NCBI RefSeq assembly: GCF_010435915.1
Contig: NZ_JAAFZH010000014.1
Span: forward strand, 62,001-126,000
DNA length: 64,000 bases
Direction of reading: 5' to 3'
Source of the DNA: Spirosoma terrae
Lineage (GTDB): Bacteria > Bacteroidota > Bacteroidia > Cytophagales > Spirosomataceae
The position numbers and the translations under genes were made by a program. Position 1 is the stretch's first letter. Every line of letters begins with the position of its first letter. The notes below the pieces were generated by a model. It was not told the DNA's origin. It made no database searches and saw only the letters and a program-made list of their open reading frames with translations. Shown in pieces: positions 24,952 to 33,416 of the stretch.

Positions 24952-25057
24952 ACCGGGATTTAGGGATTGTAGGATTAACCAGATTTTGCTTCAGAAAAGC
25001 GCTTCGAAGAAGCGAAAACAAAATTCGTTTTAATCCCATAATCTGATAAATCCCGGT
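24952..25057. repeat. inverted repeat inside the MoxR operon
   Basis: Outer arms 24952-24962 and 25047-25057 (ACCGGGATTTA / TAAATCCCGGT) are perfect complements, with weaker pairing inside and a small nested hairpin (CGCTT / AAGCG, 25000-25014). The right arm abuts the DUF4350 stop. It may act as an internal mRNA processing or attenuation site. Confidence 0.55.
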
Positions 25058-26239
25058 TCAGACGGTTTGTTTAAATCGTTCAATCGCTTCATTTAGTGTC
25101 AGCAAGTCAAACTCTGAGAGCGAAATACTTTTTTGAGCATTGCGCAGCAGTTGAACCAGCTCACGAGTTTCGTTAGGTGGTGCCCCGCTTTTCTGGGCTA
25201 ACGTTTCTGTAAATTCTTTATCAAGAACGGTTGTATTGAGGCCATACCGTTCCCGGATTTCGGCCAGAAAGAATTGAATCTTCTTCCGGGCGAGGTTGTC
25301 ATGATCGCCCTGCTGAAAATACAATCGACCAACCGACTTCACAAAATCCAGGGACGTATTACGTAACGGTTCCTGCACTGGAATGATACGTTGTGTACGC
25401 TTACCTGCGAATAGGGCATAAAAAATAAGCCCCAAAGCGACCAGGTAATACGCCCAGTTCAAGGCAGGTTGGCTACGAATATACCGAAAAATAGATTGCT
25501 GATCTTCATCAAAGCGCCCTTGTTTCTGGTATTCGTCCCAGTATGTCGGTAAAGCAGGCAGATACGACAACGCTTTAAATGGGTAGTCGGAGGTTTTAGG
25601 GGCTAACACGTAATAATTGGTAAAGGCGATGGGTAGGTTATGAATAAAAAAGTTGCCTTTCCCATACTGAACCTGAATAAAAACCGGCTCTTTCCGGGCG
25701 TTACGTCCTAAAACGGTTATGTGCTGATTTTTAATTATTTCCAGGTAATTGCGCCCGTCGTCATGCAGGAAGTTATAACCGCTGGCCTTACGTAGCTTCT
25801 GATTTGAAAAGTTCTGCAAAAGTGTCGTGTCGCGCAGTTTTAGCTCTTTCACGGAAGCCTTGAATCCTAATACTGACCCGAGCGTATCGGGAATACCATA
25901 GGCCGAAATAAACGCGTTGTTGCCTCGCTTTACGTAGCGAAGTAGCTTTTCCTGATCATTGTCATCGATGGAAAAATCACGGCAAATGGCTACGTAATTG
26001 CTTGGTTCGGTCGTTTTTTTTTCGGTGAAAAAATTATAGAGCGGCAGCCGGATTGTCTGGATCGTTGCCTGTTGCATGATGTCGGGCAACAGATCATAAA
26101 CAACCTTTGCTCCGAAAGGAATTTTATCGTCGTTCTCGTACGTATCCTGCCAGTCGATTGGTTTTGGGCGGTAATACTCAAAGAGCATGTAGGCCGTAAT
26201 GGTCGCCAGAAGAATAACTATGTATTTGTTGGGCTTCAA
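25058..26239 (-). CDS. DUF4350 domain membrane protein
   Basis: 393 residues. One N-terminal membrane helix (KYIVILLATITAYMLFEYY), a periplasmic domain of about 230 residues with DUF4350 features (PFGAKVVYDLLPDI, FSIDDNDQEKLLRYVKRGNNAFISA, KGNFFIHNLPIAFTNYYVL), a second helix (ALNWAYYLVALGLIFYALFAG) and a cytoplasmic helical tail. The start is a TTG at 26237-26239, 10 nt after the DUF4129 stop; the next ATG would cut through the first helix. DUF4350 proteins resemble GldG-type ABC accessory domains and recur beside MoxR, DUF58 and DUF4129 genes. Confidence 0.85.
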   Translation of the reverse strand: MKPNKYIVILLATITAYMLFEYYRPKPIDWQDTYENDDKIPFGAKVVYDLLPDIMQQATIQTIRLPLYNFFTEKKTTEPSNYVAICRDFSIDDNDQEKLLRYVKRGNNAFISAYGIPDTLGSVLGFKASVKELKLRDTTLLQNFSNQKLRKASGYNFLHDDGRNYLEIIKNQHITVLGRNARKEPVFIQVQYGKGNFFIHNLPIAFTNYYVLAPKTSDYPFKALSYLPALPTYWDEYQKQGRFDEDQQSIFRYIRSQPALNWAYYLVALGLIFYALFAGKRTQRIIPVQEPLRNTSLDFVKSVGRLYFQQGDHDNLARKKIQFFLAEIRERYGLNTTVLDKEFTETLAQKSGAPPNETRELVQLLRNAQKSISLSEFDLLTLNEAIERFKQTV

Positions 26240-26249
26240 CGGAACAGGC

Positions 26250-27023
26250 TTATTGGTTAAACGTAGAAAGATTGGGCTGAGCGTTCAGCGTAAACGTACT
26301 GAAGGCATTTTTTATCTGAGCAAACTGGTTTTCATCAATCGGGAAATCGCCATACCACACAAATTCGAACTGACGGGTCAGGCGTTCAAAATCCGACTGG
26401 TACGGGCGGTTGACCAGCTCATAAACATACTGCCGATTTGTTTTTTCGGGTCTATAGGCAATCTGACCTGAGTCGGCAAGTTGTTTGAGTGTTTGCAGAT
26501 ACAGTAATCGTACGCCTAACCGGAAATTACGTTGGTAAACCGCTTCCTCGATAGCCTGTTCAAAATTGATCTCATGGATATTTTCGGACAGGTTTTCATA
26601 ATCCAGGCTGTTGGTGGCCGCCTTCCTGGGGAAAAGAACGCCCAGTACCTCTGCTTTCATCAGTAAATAAATGGTCAGCGCTGCAATGCAGGCTAATACT
26701 ACGTACTGCCAGACAGACCGATACGATTTACTGGTTAAAAACTTGATGAACTTACTGTAGAGCCAATAGAAAAAACGCCCAATCGGATTCTCTGGCGGTG
26801 GAGCTTCGTTGTTGTATTGATAATCGCGATCGTTTTGGTAGTCACGTAGTTTTTCGGGACTCGGGTAGCGTACCCGAACCGACGAACGGTCATCCGGTGC
26901 TGAGATGGACTCGCTTTTAGGAATCGTTGTCTGGGCCGCCGTTGGCTGATGTATGACTGATAGGCCGATGACCAGCACAAAAAGCCAAAAGCGATGGCCG
27001 AACCGATTAAAAGCCGCCTTCAT
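26250..27023 (-). CDS. DUF4129 domain membrane protein
   Basis: 257 residues from the ATG at 27023, chosen because it starts a signal-like segment (FWLFVLVIGLSVIHQPTAAQ); the longer frame has 34 extra residues inside the upstream gene. A linker rich in Arg, Tyr and Asn follows, then a membrane helix (YVVLACIAALTIYLLMKAEVLG) and the cytoplasmic DUF4129 domain (YQRNFRLGVRLLYLQTLKQLADSG, RLTRQFEFVWYGDFPIDENQF). The gene overlaps the upstream membrane-protein gene by 17 nt. DUF4129 is a standard member of MoxR clusters; its biochemical role is unknown. Confidence 0.86.
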   Translation of the reverse strand: MKAAFNRFGHRFWLFVLVIGLSVIHQPTAAQTTIPKSESISAPDDRSSVRVRYPSPEKLRDYQNDRDYQYNNEAPPPENPIGRFFYWLYSKFIKFLTSKSYRSVWQYVVLACIAALTIYLLMKAEVLGVLFPRKAATNSLDYENLSENIHEINFEQAIEEAVYQRNFRLGVRLLYLQTLKQLADSGQIAYRPEKTNRQYVYELVNRPYQSDFERLTRQFEFVWYGDFPIDENQFAQIKNAFSTFTLNAQPNLSTFNQ

Positions 27024-27900
27024 CCGTTGCGCGAGGTTGAGCAGGATTTGTTCCAATAGAGTCGATGGCTGAAAGCATGCCCCGGCCTTCCTGCCGCTCC
27101 ACCAGATTAGTGTATTGAAAGCCAATGGCTGTGTAAATAATCGTGTTGAGTAAGGTGCGGCCTACAATAGCGATAACATTGCCGATAATAAGCCAGAGAG
27201 TCGATACATCGGGAATTAGTTTCCCGGCAATCAGAAAGCCAATGATACCATTCGGAATCGCAAAAATGATTCCTGCCAAAGCTGTAATAATGCCCATGAC
27301 AAGGATCAGTCCAAACGTAGACCACCATTTGTCGCGGATGAGTTTAAAACACCGCTCCCACGTAGCGCCGAAATCGGTTTCTTCAAAGACCGAAATGGCC
27401 AGCGAGAGCGACAGCACTACACCGACATAAATGCCGGGAATAAGTAAGAACACACAGGCTACGCCCGTAATGATCGAGTTAAGGATCGAAATAATGGCGA
27501 TACGTCCAATAGCTGGCTGTATTTCCTCCCACACATCGGCCACTGCGATTGAATCTGACATAGCCGATTGGCCAAGCCGATTGTAAATTTTCATGTGGCC
27601 GTACGTAGTCAGAATAACCGCAATGTTGGCCAGGAAGCCAGCCAGAATAGTTACCCAGAAGGCAGGAGACAAAAACTGAGTGATCATCTGCAAAAACATC
27701 ATCGGGTCAGATGATCGGGAAGAGCCTGCCAGTTTGAGCATATTGGACTGCATAATACCCGACATAATTCCGGCGGCCAGAGCAACCGGCCCCACAATAT
27801 AGAGCAGCGCTGTTCCCAGGCTTCGAAAGTTTTGGATGAGATACTGAAACGTTACGTTGATTTTGTTCCCAAAATCGCGTTGTTGAAAAAGTTGGATCAT
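27007..27900 (-). CDS. polytopic membrane protein of the MoxR cluster
   Basis: 297 residues with about six hydrophobic helices (FRSLGTALLYIVGPVALAAG; FWVTILAGFLANIAVILTTY; IIGVACV-type Leu/Ile/Val helix near 165; and three more after residue 195). The N-terminal NVTFQYLIQNFRSLG and central VWEEIQPAIGRIAIISIL and DKWWSTFGLILVMG segments resemble the glycerophosphodiester-phosphodiesterase membrane-domain class of proteins, but I do not claim that family. It starts in an ATGA overlap with the SpoIIM-like gene (27897-27900) and overlaps the DUF4129 gene by 17 nt. Likely part of one membrane complex with its neighbours. Confidence 0.78.
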   Translation of the reverse strand: MIQLFQQRDFGNKINVTFQYLIQNFRSLGTALLYIVGPVALAAGIMSGIMQSNMLKLAGSSRSSDPMMFLQMITQFLSPAFWVTILAGFLANIAVILTTYGHMKIYNRLGQSAMSDSIAVADVWEEIQPAIGRIAIISILNSIITGVACVFLLIPGIYVGVVLSLSLAISVFEETDFGATWERCFKLIRDKWWSTFGLILVMGIITALAGIIFAIPNGIIGFLIAGKLIPDVSTLWLIIGNVIAIVGRTLLNTIIYTAIGFQYTNLVERQEGRGMLSAIDSIGTNPAQPRATDEGGF

Positions 27901-28841
27901 GGTGTGCGCTTACGGTTAAGTAAAATAGGGTAGAGAATAAAATACCAGATTATAAAAAAAGCGGAAATCAGAATAATACCGCCACTGATAATAGGCGGCA
28001 ATGTTAATCGGGTAATGAAGCTTTCCAGAAATCCGGCCGTGATAAAAATCGGGACCAGTCCAATCGCAATTTTCAGCCCTTGTTTAACGCCCCGTTTGAA
28101 TGATTCCAGCCGTGAATACGTGCCAGGAAACAGTAGGCTGTTTCCCACAGTTAAACCTGCACAACCGGCAATAACGATGGCCGATATTTCCAACGTACCA
28201 TGAATCCAGATCTTCAGAACCGATTCCAGCAACAAACCGCGTTCATAGAAAAAGTACTGAAACGAACCCAGCATCACGCCATTGTAAAAGAGCATTGCCA
28301 TTGTCCCGAATGACGCGAACAAGCCAAATATGAACGTCCGGAATGATACATAAATGTTATTCAGCGTGATCTGAACAAACATAGAAGCCTGATCGCGGCT
28401 GTTATAAACGCCCAACGGATCGCCTTTCTTGATGTTTTCGAGCGTCATGTTAACGTATTGGTCACCCAGAATCAGCCGTACGAACGTATTGTCATGAGCC
28501 GCCGATACCCAGCCCAAAATGCAGGCTATCAGAAAGATACCAGCCGAAACGGCCAGCAGCCGGTGTGATTGCCGAAAAAGCAGCGGTAGCTCGTATTTCC
28601 AGAACGTAATGAACCGACTCCGATCATCGCGTCGGTTTTGCATAAGCCCCCGGTGCATTTGGGCAGCCAGCCCATTGAGGTAGCGCGTTACGTTCGAGTT
28701 CGGGTAGAAGGTACGGGCATACGAAAGATCGTCGGTCAGCTCCACAAACCGATTGGTCAGCTCATCGGGGTCTTTCGTTGGATTTTGCTCAATATCACGC
28801 CACTTATCCGTATTACGTTTAACAAATTGGGCTTCGCGCAT
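27897..28841 (-). CDS. SpoIIM-family (stage II sporulation protein M-like) membrane protein
   Basis: 314 residues. A soluble helical N terminus (FVKRNTDKWRDIEQNP, RYLNGLAAQMHRGLM) is followed by the SpoIIM domain with six or so membrane helices: LLAVSAGIFLIACILGWV, NNIYVSFRTFIFGLFASFGT, YNGVMLGSFQYFFYERG, and the signature IWIHGTLEISAIVIAGCAGL. In Bacillus SpoIIM works with SpoIIP and SpoIID in engulfment. This organism shows no sign of sporulating, and such proteins recur in MoxR and RDD clusters, where their role is unknown. First gene of the minus-strand set; promoter in the 142-nt gap shared with the divergent RDD gene. Confidence 0.88.
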   Translation of the reverse strand: MREAQFVKRNTDKWRDIEQNPTKDPDELTNRFVELTDDLSYARTFYPNSNVTRYLNGLAAQMHRGLMQNRRDDRSRFITFWKYELPLLFRQSHRLLAVSAGIFLIACILGWVSAAHDNTFVRLILGDQYVNMTLENIKKGDPLGVYNSRDQASMFVQITLNNIYVSFRTFIFGLFASFGTMAMLFYNGVMLGSFQYFFYERGLLLESVLKIWIHGTLEISAIVIAGCAGLTVGNSLLFPGTYSRLESFKRGVKQGLKIAIGLVPIFITAGFLESFITRLTLPPIISGGIILISAFFIIWYFILYPILLNRKRTP

Positions 28842-28926
28842 AAATTATACATGGCTTGTAGACTGTAGCAAACCGTCCTATGCTGAAAATTGGGTATTAG
28901 TTAACAAAGAAGCAAAGAAAGGTTGC

Positions 28927-28934
28927 TATTTTTG
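28927..28934 (+). promoter_or_regulatory. candidate -7 element (TATTTTTG) for the RDD gene
   Basis: TAnnTTTG match 49 nt upstream of the ATG at 28984. No TTG at the usual spacing. No matching element was found on the minus strand for the SpoIIM-like gene. Confidence 0.35.
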
Positions 28935-28983
28935 AGACATAACATGATGTAATCGATTATCGATTAATTGCCAGCCACTATCA

Positions 28984-29679
28984 ATGTCCGTAGCTGTCCG
29001 TACTTCCCAAAATGTTTTACTGGAATATGAGCCTGCCAGCCTTGGCGAGCGTATTCTGGCTGCCATTGTCGATTATCTGGTTATATTCGGATGGATTATT
29101 CTGGTTATGGCTGTGCCTGCTCAATTGCATATTCGGACCGGAAACGTGTATGTTGTCTGCGTCATGTTTCCGATTGTTGTGTATGACCTATTGTCAGAAT
29201 GGCTATTGAATGGACGTAGCATCGGTAAAATAGCACTGGGAATTCGGGTCGTTATGCTCGATGGATCGCAGCCGGGATTAGGCGCCTATTTGATTCGATG
29301 GTTATTCCGAATTATTGAGTCGGGCGCGTTCATAGGCGGAATTGTTCCTGTCATTACGATAGCAGTCAATGGCAAGGGCCAGCGATTAGGCGATATGGCT
29401 GCCGGCACAACCGTTGTTAAGCTGAAGCCAGCTGTTTCGCTCGATGAGGTTCTGTTACGTCCATTCGATGAGAGCTACGTAGTGCAGTTCCCAGAGGTCC
29501 GGTTGTTGAGCGATCGCGATATCGGTATCGTTCGGGAAGCGTTACGAATAGGTGATGAGGGCATACTGATACGTACTGCCGATAAGATAAAAGACGTAAC
29601 GGGGATTAACAGTCAGCTGACGAACCGGGTTTTCCTGGAAACGGTAGTTAGTGATTATCAATTTATAACAGTACAATAA
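28984..29679 (+). CDS. RDD family membrane protein
   Basis: 231 residues. The RDD domain is in the first 160 residues: LGERILAAIVDYLVIFGWIIL (R and D of the signature), then NGRSIGKIALGIRVV and GQRLGDMAAGTTVVKLK. The C-terminal 70 residues are soluble (RPFDESYVVQFPEVRLLSDRDIGIVREAL) with no named domain. RDD proteins have three membrane helices; some are linked to ion or solute transport. It is divergent from the SpoIIM-like gene, and RDD, SpoIIM, DUF4129, DUF58 and MoxR occur together in many genomes, so it probably belongs to the same system. Confidence 0.9.
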   Translation: MSVAVRTSQNVLLEYEPASLGERILAAIVDYLVIFGWIILVMAVPAQLHIRTGNVYVVCVMFPIVVYDLLSEWLLNGRSIGKIALGIRVVMLDGSQPGLGAYLIRWLFRIIESGAFIGGIVPVITIAVNGKGQRLGDMAAGTTVVKLKPAVSLDEVLLRPFDESYVVQFPEVRLLSDRDIGIVREALRIGDEGILIRTADKIKDVTGINSQLTNRVFLETVVSDYQFITVQ

Positions 29680-29680
29680 G

Positions 29681-29744
29681 GTCTGGGTCAGCCTGTAGCT
29701 GACCTATGATAAATTTAACGGGCCAGCGATAGGCTGACCCAGAC
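29681..29744. repeat. hairpin directly before the M20 gene
   Basis: Perfect 14-bp arms GTCTGGGTCAGCCT (29681-29694) and its complement (29731-29744), with a 36-nt loop. It ends 4 nt before the ATG at 29749, so it can be a terminator for the RDD gene or a translation-control structure for the next gene. Confidence 0.75.
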
Positions 29745-29748
29745 AACT

Positions 29749-30948
29749 ATGCTTGATTCAATTAAATCACTGGCGCGACAGTATGCAGCCGATATCGTTC
29801 AGGTACGTCGTCATTTGCACGCCCATCCTGAGCTTTCTTTTCATGAGCACAATACGGCTCAATTTGTGGCCGATCAGCTTAAGGCCATTGGTATTACCCC
29901 GCAGGAAGGCATAGCCGATACCGGATTGGTTGCCATTATTGAAGGAAAAAAATCCGGCCTATCGACCGCTTCGAAAGTAGTAGGCCTGCGAGCCGACATG
30001 GATGCATTACCGATTCACGAAGCCAACGATGTTTCCTACAAGTCGACGGTCGATGGAGTTATGCATGCCTGCGGACACGACGCTCATACAGCGAGTTTAC
30101 TGGGTGTGGCCCGCATTCTGAACGTACTACGGGATGAGTTCGACGGTACCGTTAAACTCGTTTTCCAGCCGGGCGAAGAAAAAGCGCCGGGCGGTGCATC
30201 CTTAATGATCAAAGAAGGCGTACTGGAAAATCCGGCCCCGATCAGTATGCTGGGACAACACGTAGCGCCCAATATTCCGGTTGGTAAAATAGGCTTCCGG
30301 GAAGGGATGTACATGGCCAGTACGGATGAGATTTACATGACTGTTCGCGGAAAAGGTGGCCACGCAGCCATGCCCGACAATCTGGTCGATCCCGTGCTGA
30401 TTGCATCGCACATTATTGTAGCCCTGCAACAGATCATTAGCCGTAATCGGCCACCAGCCAGCCCGTCGGTGCTGTCGTTTGGCCGATTCATTGCCGATGG
30501 TGTAACGAACGTAATCCCAAACGAAGTAACGATTCAGGGTACGTTTCGCTGCATGAATGAAGAATGGCGTGCTGAAGGGAAAAAGCGTATGGTGAAACTG
30601 GCTCAGGGAATGGCAGAAGCAATGGGCGGCTCCTGCGATTTTGAGATTGTTCATGGTTATCCGTATCTGAAAAACCACCCCGAACTAACACGACGTACAC
30701 GGGCTCAGGCTGTTGAGTACATGGGCGCTGAGAACGTAGTGGATCTTGATTTGTGGATGGCTGGAGAGGATTTCGCCTTTTACTCGCAGGTGGTCGATTC
30801 TTGCTTCTATCGTCTCGGCACACGTAACGAAGCCAGAGGTATCGTTTCTGGAGTTCACACGCCAACGTTCGATATTGACGAGGCTGCTCTGGAAACGGGT
30901 GCGGGGCTAATGAGCTGGCTAGCTGTGCAGGAGCTTAACATTCACTAA
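29749..30948 (+). CDS. M20-family amidohydrolase (hippurate / IAA-amino acid hydrolase type)
   Basis: 399 residues, family length. Zinc and catalytic residues: RADMDALPIHE, MHACGHDAHTASLLG, VFQPGEEKAPGGA and the distal His in SGVHTPTFDIDE. The dimerisation domain shows GKGGHAAMPDNLVDPVL. It hydrolyses N-acyl amino acids or similar amides; the exact substrate is unknown. There is no signal peptide, so it is cytoplasmic. The next gene, a histidine kinase, begins 1 nt after its stop codon, so the two are translationally linked. Confidence 0.93.
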   Translation: MLDSIKSLARQYAADIVQVRRHLHAHPELSFHEHNTAQFVADQLKAIGITPQEGIADTGLVAIIEGKKSGLSTASKVVGLRADMDALPIHEANDVSYKSTVDGVMHACGHDAHTASLLGVARILNVLRDEFDGTVKLVFQPGEEKAPGGASLMIKEGVLENPAPISMLGQHVAPNIPVGKIGFREGMYMASTDEIYMTVRGKGGHAAMPDNLVDPVLIASHIIVALQQIISRNRPPASPSVLSFGRFIADGVTNVIPNEVTIQGTFRCMNEEWRAEGKKRMVKLAQGMAEAMGGSCDFEIVHGYPYLKNHPELTRRTRAQAVEYMGAENVVDLDLWMAGEDFAFYSQVVDSCFYRLGTRNEARGIVSGVHTPTFDIDEAALETGAGLMSWLAVQELNIH

Positions 30949-30949
30949 A

Positions 30950-33187
30950 GTGACCCAACGCAATTCGGTGAAAAAGTACATTTGGTCGATACTTCTCACA
31001 CTTGGTTTTCTAAACGTAGTGGTGGCTCAATCCGGGCTGCCACCCGTTTATTCGATCCATACAGATTCCTCTTTTTTTACACTCGATTCGACCTATTTCC
31101 AGATTCTCGAAGACCCAACGGGAGCCTATACGTTTGAGCAGGTAGAACGTAGCAAGGCTTTCTATACAGATTCTCCTCATAATCCCAATCGACGGGGGCA
31201 TGTCTACTGGATGCGGATGCGCGTCAGAAATGACTTGCCTCACCAGCTGAATCTATATCTCTGTAATTTCAACAACGATTACATAGATATGTACTGGCGC
31301 GATTCCAGCAATCGCCAGCAACACCTGCGGGCTGGCTATTTAGTACCAGAAAGCCAGATTTCAGGGCATAAGGGAAATAGAGAGCAGACCCGTCTTTACT
31401 TTCAGCTAGCACCCGGTCAGGAGATCACTATATATGAGCGGGCAGCCAATGTATTGTGGCGCTACCCAGTGACTTATCTGGTTCCTCAACTTCAAACGGA
31501 AGAAGGGCATATTAAAAGTTTTTTTGATAGAGTTCAGGTTAACGAGGGGTGGAAAGATGATTGGTTTAGCGGGATTGGTATTGGTATTCTGATACTGGCC
31601 GTTGGCTATAATTTGCTGATTTTCTTTTCTACGAGAGAACGGGTATACCTATATTTTTGCGTGTGTCTGCTTTTTTTCGTGGTTGATCGGAATACCTATT
31701 ATATTCAGATCACTTTTTTTCCTGAATATCCCTATTGGTTCAGGCTTGCTGCCAACGCATTTTTCATCGTTTTCTTTGTCTATTTTATTCAATCGGTTCG
31801 GCAGTTTATTCAACCCGATCAATCGCTGGACAGACTCAACAACGTAACGAGCATTGCGCTTGGGGGCACGCTTGTTCTTAATTTGTTTCAACTGCTGGTT
31901 TTTCGGTATCCGATTGTACCAATTAATAATGTCATTATAGCGCTCGAAATCAGTATTCGGGTAGTGTATGTAATGGTGTTGATCATGACGTATCGGATGA
32001 TGAAGCGCGGAGTGGCTGATGCAAGATTCGTCTTTATTGCTATCGTTCCGTTATTTATATGGTGGTGTTATACGTTACTAAGTAATATACTTGGGGTATA
32101 TTTTGATATTAATTTAAGAAACTTACAACCCGATTTCTTTCAATATACAGAAAGTATATGCCTGAGTTGGATGATCATTTTCTTTTCAGGTGCTCTGATT
32201 AATCGCTATAATCTGACCCGCCGGCAGGTCTTACAGCAAGCTATCGAAAAAGAGCAATACGAAAAAGAACGCGAGATTGAACGTAACCGGATAATGGCCA
32301 GCCAGAACGAACGGTTAGAACAACAGGTTCAGGAACGAACAGCAGAACTACAGCAATCACTTCGGACACTCAGAGATACACAGAACCAGCTTATTCAGAA
32401 GGAGAAGCTGGCTAGTCTGGGTGAGCTAACGGCTGGAATCGCCCACGAGATTCAGAATCCGCTCAACTTCGTCAATAATTTCTCCGAAGTCAGTATTGAG
32501 CTCATTGATGAACTTCGCGACGAGCAGCAAAAAAAGGATCGGGATGAAGACCTGGAACACGAAATTCTGGCCGATATCGAGCAGAACTTGCAGAAGATCA
32601 ATCAACACGGCAAGCGGGCGGGGTCTATTGTACGTAGCATGCTCGAACATAGCCACGCCAGTTCGGGGGAAAAGCAGCCAACCAATATCAATGATTTGGT
32701 TGACGAATATGTCAGGCTGGCGTATCATGGAGCGCGGGCAAAAGATAAGAGTTTTAATTGTGAGCTCATTATCAACCTATCCGAGAAAGTGCCTGCTACG
32801 TTGGTAGTGCAGCAGGATATAGGCCGAGTTTTACTGAATCTGTTTGCTAATGCTTTTTTCGCGGTTCAGGAGCAAAAAAATAAGTTTATAACCAATCCGG
32901 AATACCAGCCTACGGTGTGGATAAGCACCGAGCTACTGCCATCGGAACGTATCGAAATCCGGGTCAAGGATAATGGTACAGGCATTCCCGATGCAATCAG
33001 GCAGAAAATTTTTCAGCCTTTTTTCACCACAAAGCCAACTGGCCAGGGCACGGGGCTGGGCCTGTCCCTTTCTTATGATATTGTTACGAAAGGGCACGGC
33101 GGAGAACTGATGGTTGAGAGCATTGAAGGAGTAAGCACTGAGTTTATTATTCGTTTGCCAGTTGTCCTCATTGAGCCAGAAATCTAA
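30950..33187 (+). CDS. 7TM-DISM sensor histidine kinase
   Basis: 745 residues from a GTG at 30950, the only start giving the signal peptide (VKKYIWSILLTLGFLNVVVAQ). Domains: extracellular DISM sensor (about 35-185, with RGHVYWMRMRVRNDLP), seven membrane helices (about 205-410), a coiled coil (about 425-490), the dimerisation and phosphoacceptor helix with H499 in GIAHEIQNPLNF, and an ATPase domain with N box NLFANAFFAVQEQ, G1 VKDNGTGIP and G2 GQGTGLGLSLSYDI. It is complete, but no response regulator is in the window. It starts 1 nt after the M20 gene, which suggests shared expression. Confidence 0.93.
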   Translation: MTQRNSVKKYIWSILLTLGFLNVVVAQSGLPPVYSIHTDSSFFTLDSTYFQILEDPTGAYTFEQVERSKAFYTDSPHNPNRRGHVYWMRMRVRNDLPHQLNLYLCNFNNDYIDMYWRDSSNRQQHLRAGYLVPESQISGHKGNREQTRLYFQLAPGQEITIYERAANVLWRYPVTYLVPQLQTEEGHIKSFFDRVQVNEGWKDDWFSGIGIGILILAVGYNLLIFFSTRERVYLYFCVCLLFFVVDRNTYYIQITFFPEYPYWFRLAANAFFIVFFVYFIQSVRQFIQPDQSLDRLNNVTSIALGGTLVLNLFQLLVFRYPIVPINNVIIALEISIRVVYVMVLIMTYRMMKRGVADARFVFIAIVPLFIWWCYTLLSNILGVYFDINLRNLQPDFFQYTESICLSWMIIFFSGALINRYNLTRRQVLQQAIEKEQYEKEREIERNRIMASQNERLEQQVQERTAELQQSLRTLRDTQNQLIQKEKLASLGELTAGIAHEIQNPLNFVNNFSEVSIELIDELRDEQQKKDRDEDLEHEILADIEQNLQKINQHGKRAGSIVRSMLEHSHASSGEKQPTNINDLVDEYVRLAYHGARAKDKSFNCELIINLSEKVPATLVVQQDIGRVLLNLFANAFFAVQEQKNKFITNPEYQPTVWISTELLPSERIEIRVKDNGTGIPDAIRQKIFQPFFTTKPTGQGTGLGLSLSYDIVTKGHGGELMVESIEGVSTEFIIRLPVVLIEPEI

Positions 33188-33373
33188 TACGGCCCTCTCC
33201 CTCTAATCATTTAGCAGTATACGTACACTGTTCTTCAGATCAACTAAGTACTTACCTGCCCGTGGAATGGCTTTTTAGGCTTTATCCATAGTAGAACTCG
33301 GTTGTTGTACGATAGATAGATTTTGATGTATTTATAAGTAACTAAAGTTGGTAAATGTGCAATTTTGCGAGTT

Positions 33374-33394
33374 GCTGATTTTAATTAAATCAGC
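33374..33394. promoter_or_regulatory. palindrome upstream of the MBOAT gene
   Basis: 8-bp arms GCTGATTT and AAATCAGC around a 5-nt AT centre, ending 22 nt before the ATG at 33417. It could be an operator or a small hairpin. The rest of the 229-nt gap after the kinase gene shows nothing I can name. Confidence 0.35.
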
Positions 33395-33416
33395 GTGTTT
33401 ACCAATCCGTACTTGT

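Noticed and set aside
27897..28841. Sign of sporulation from the SpoIIM-like gene
   Set aside because: SpoIIM-family proteins occur in many non-sporulating bacteria with MoxR and RDD genes; no other sporulation gene is present.
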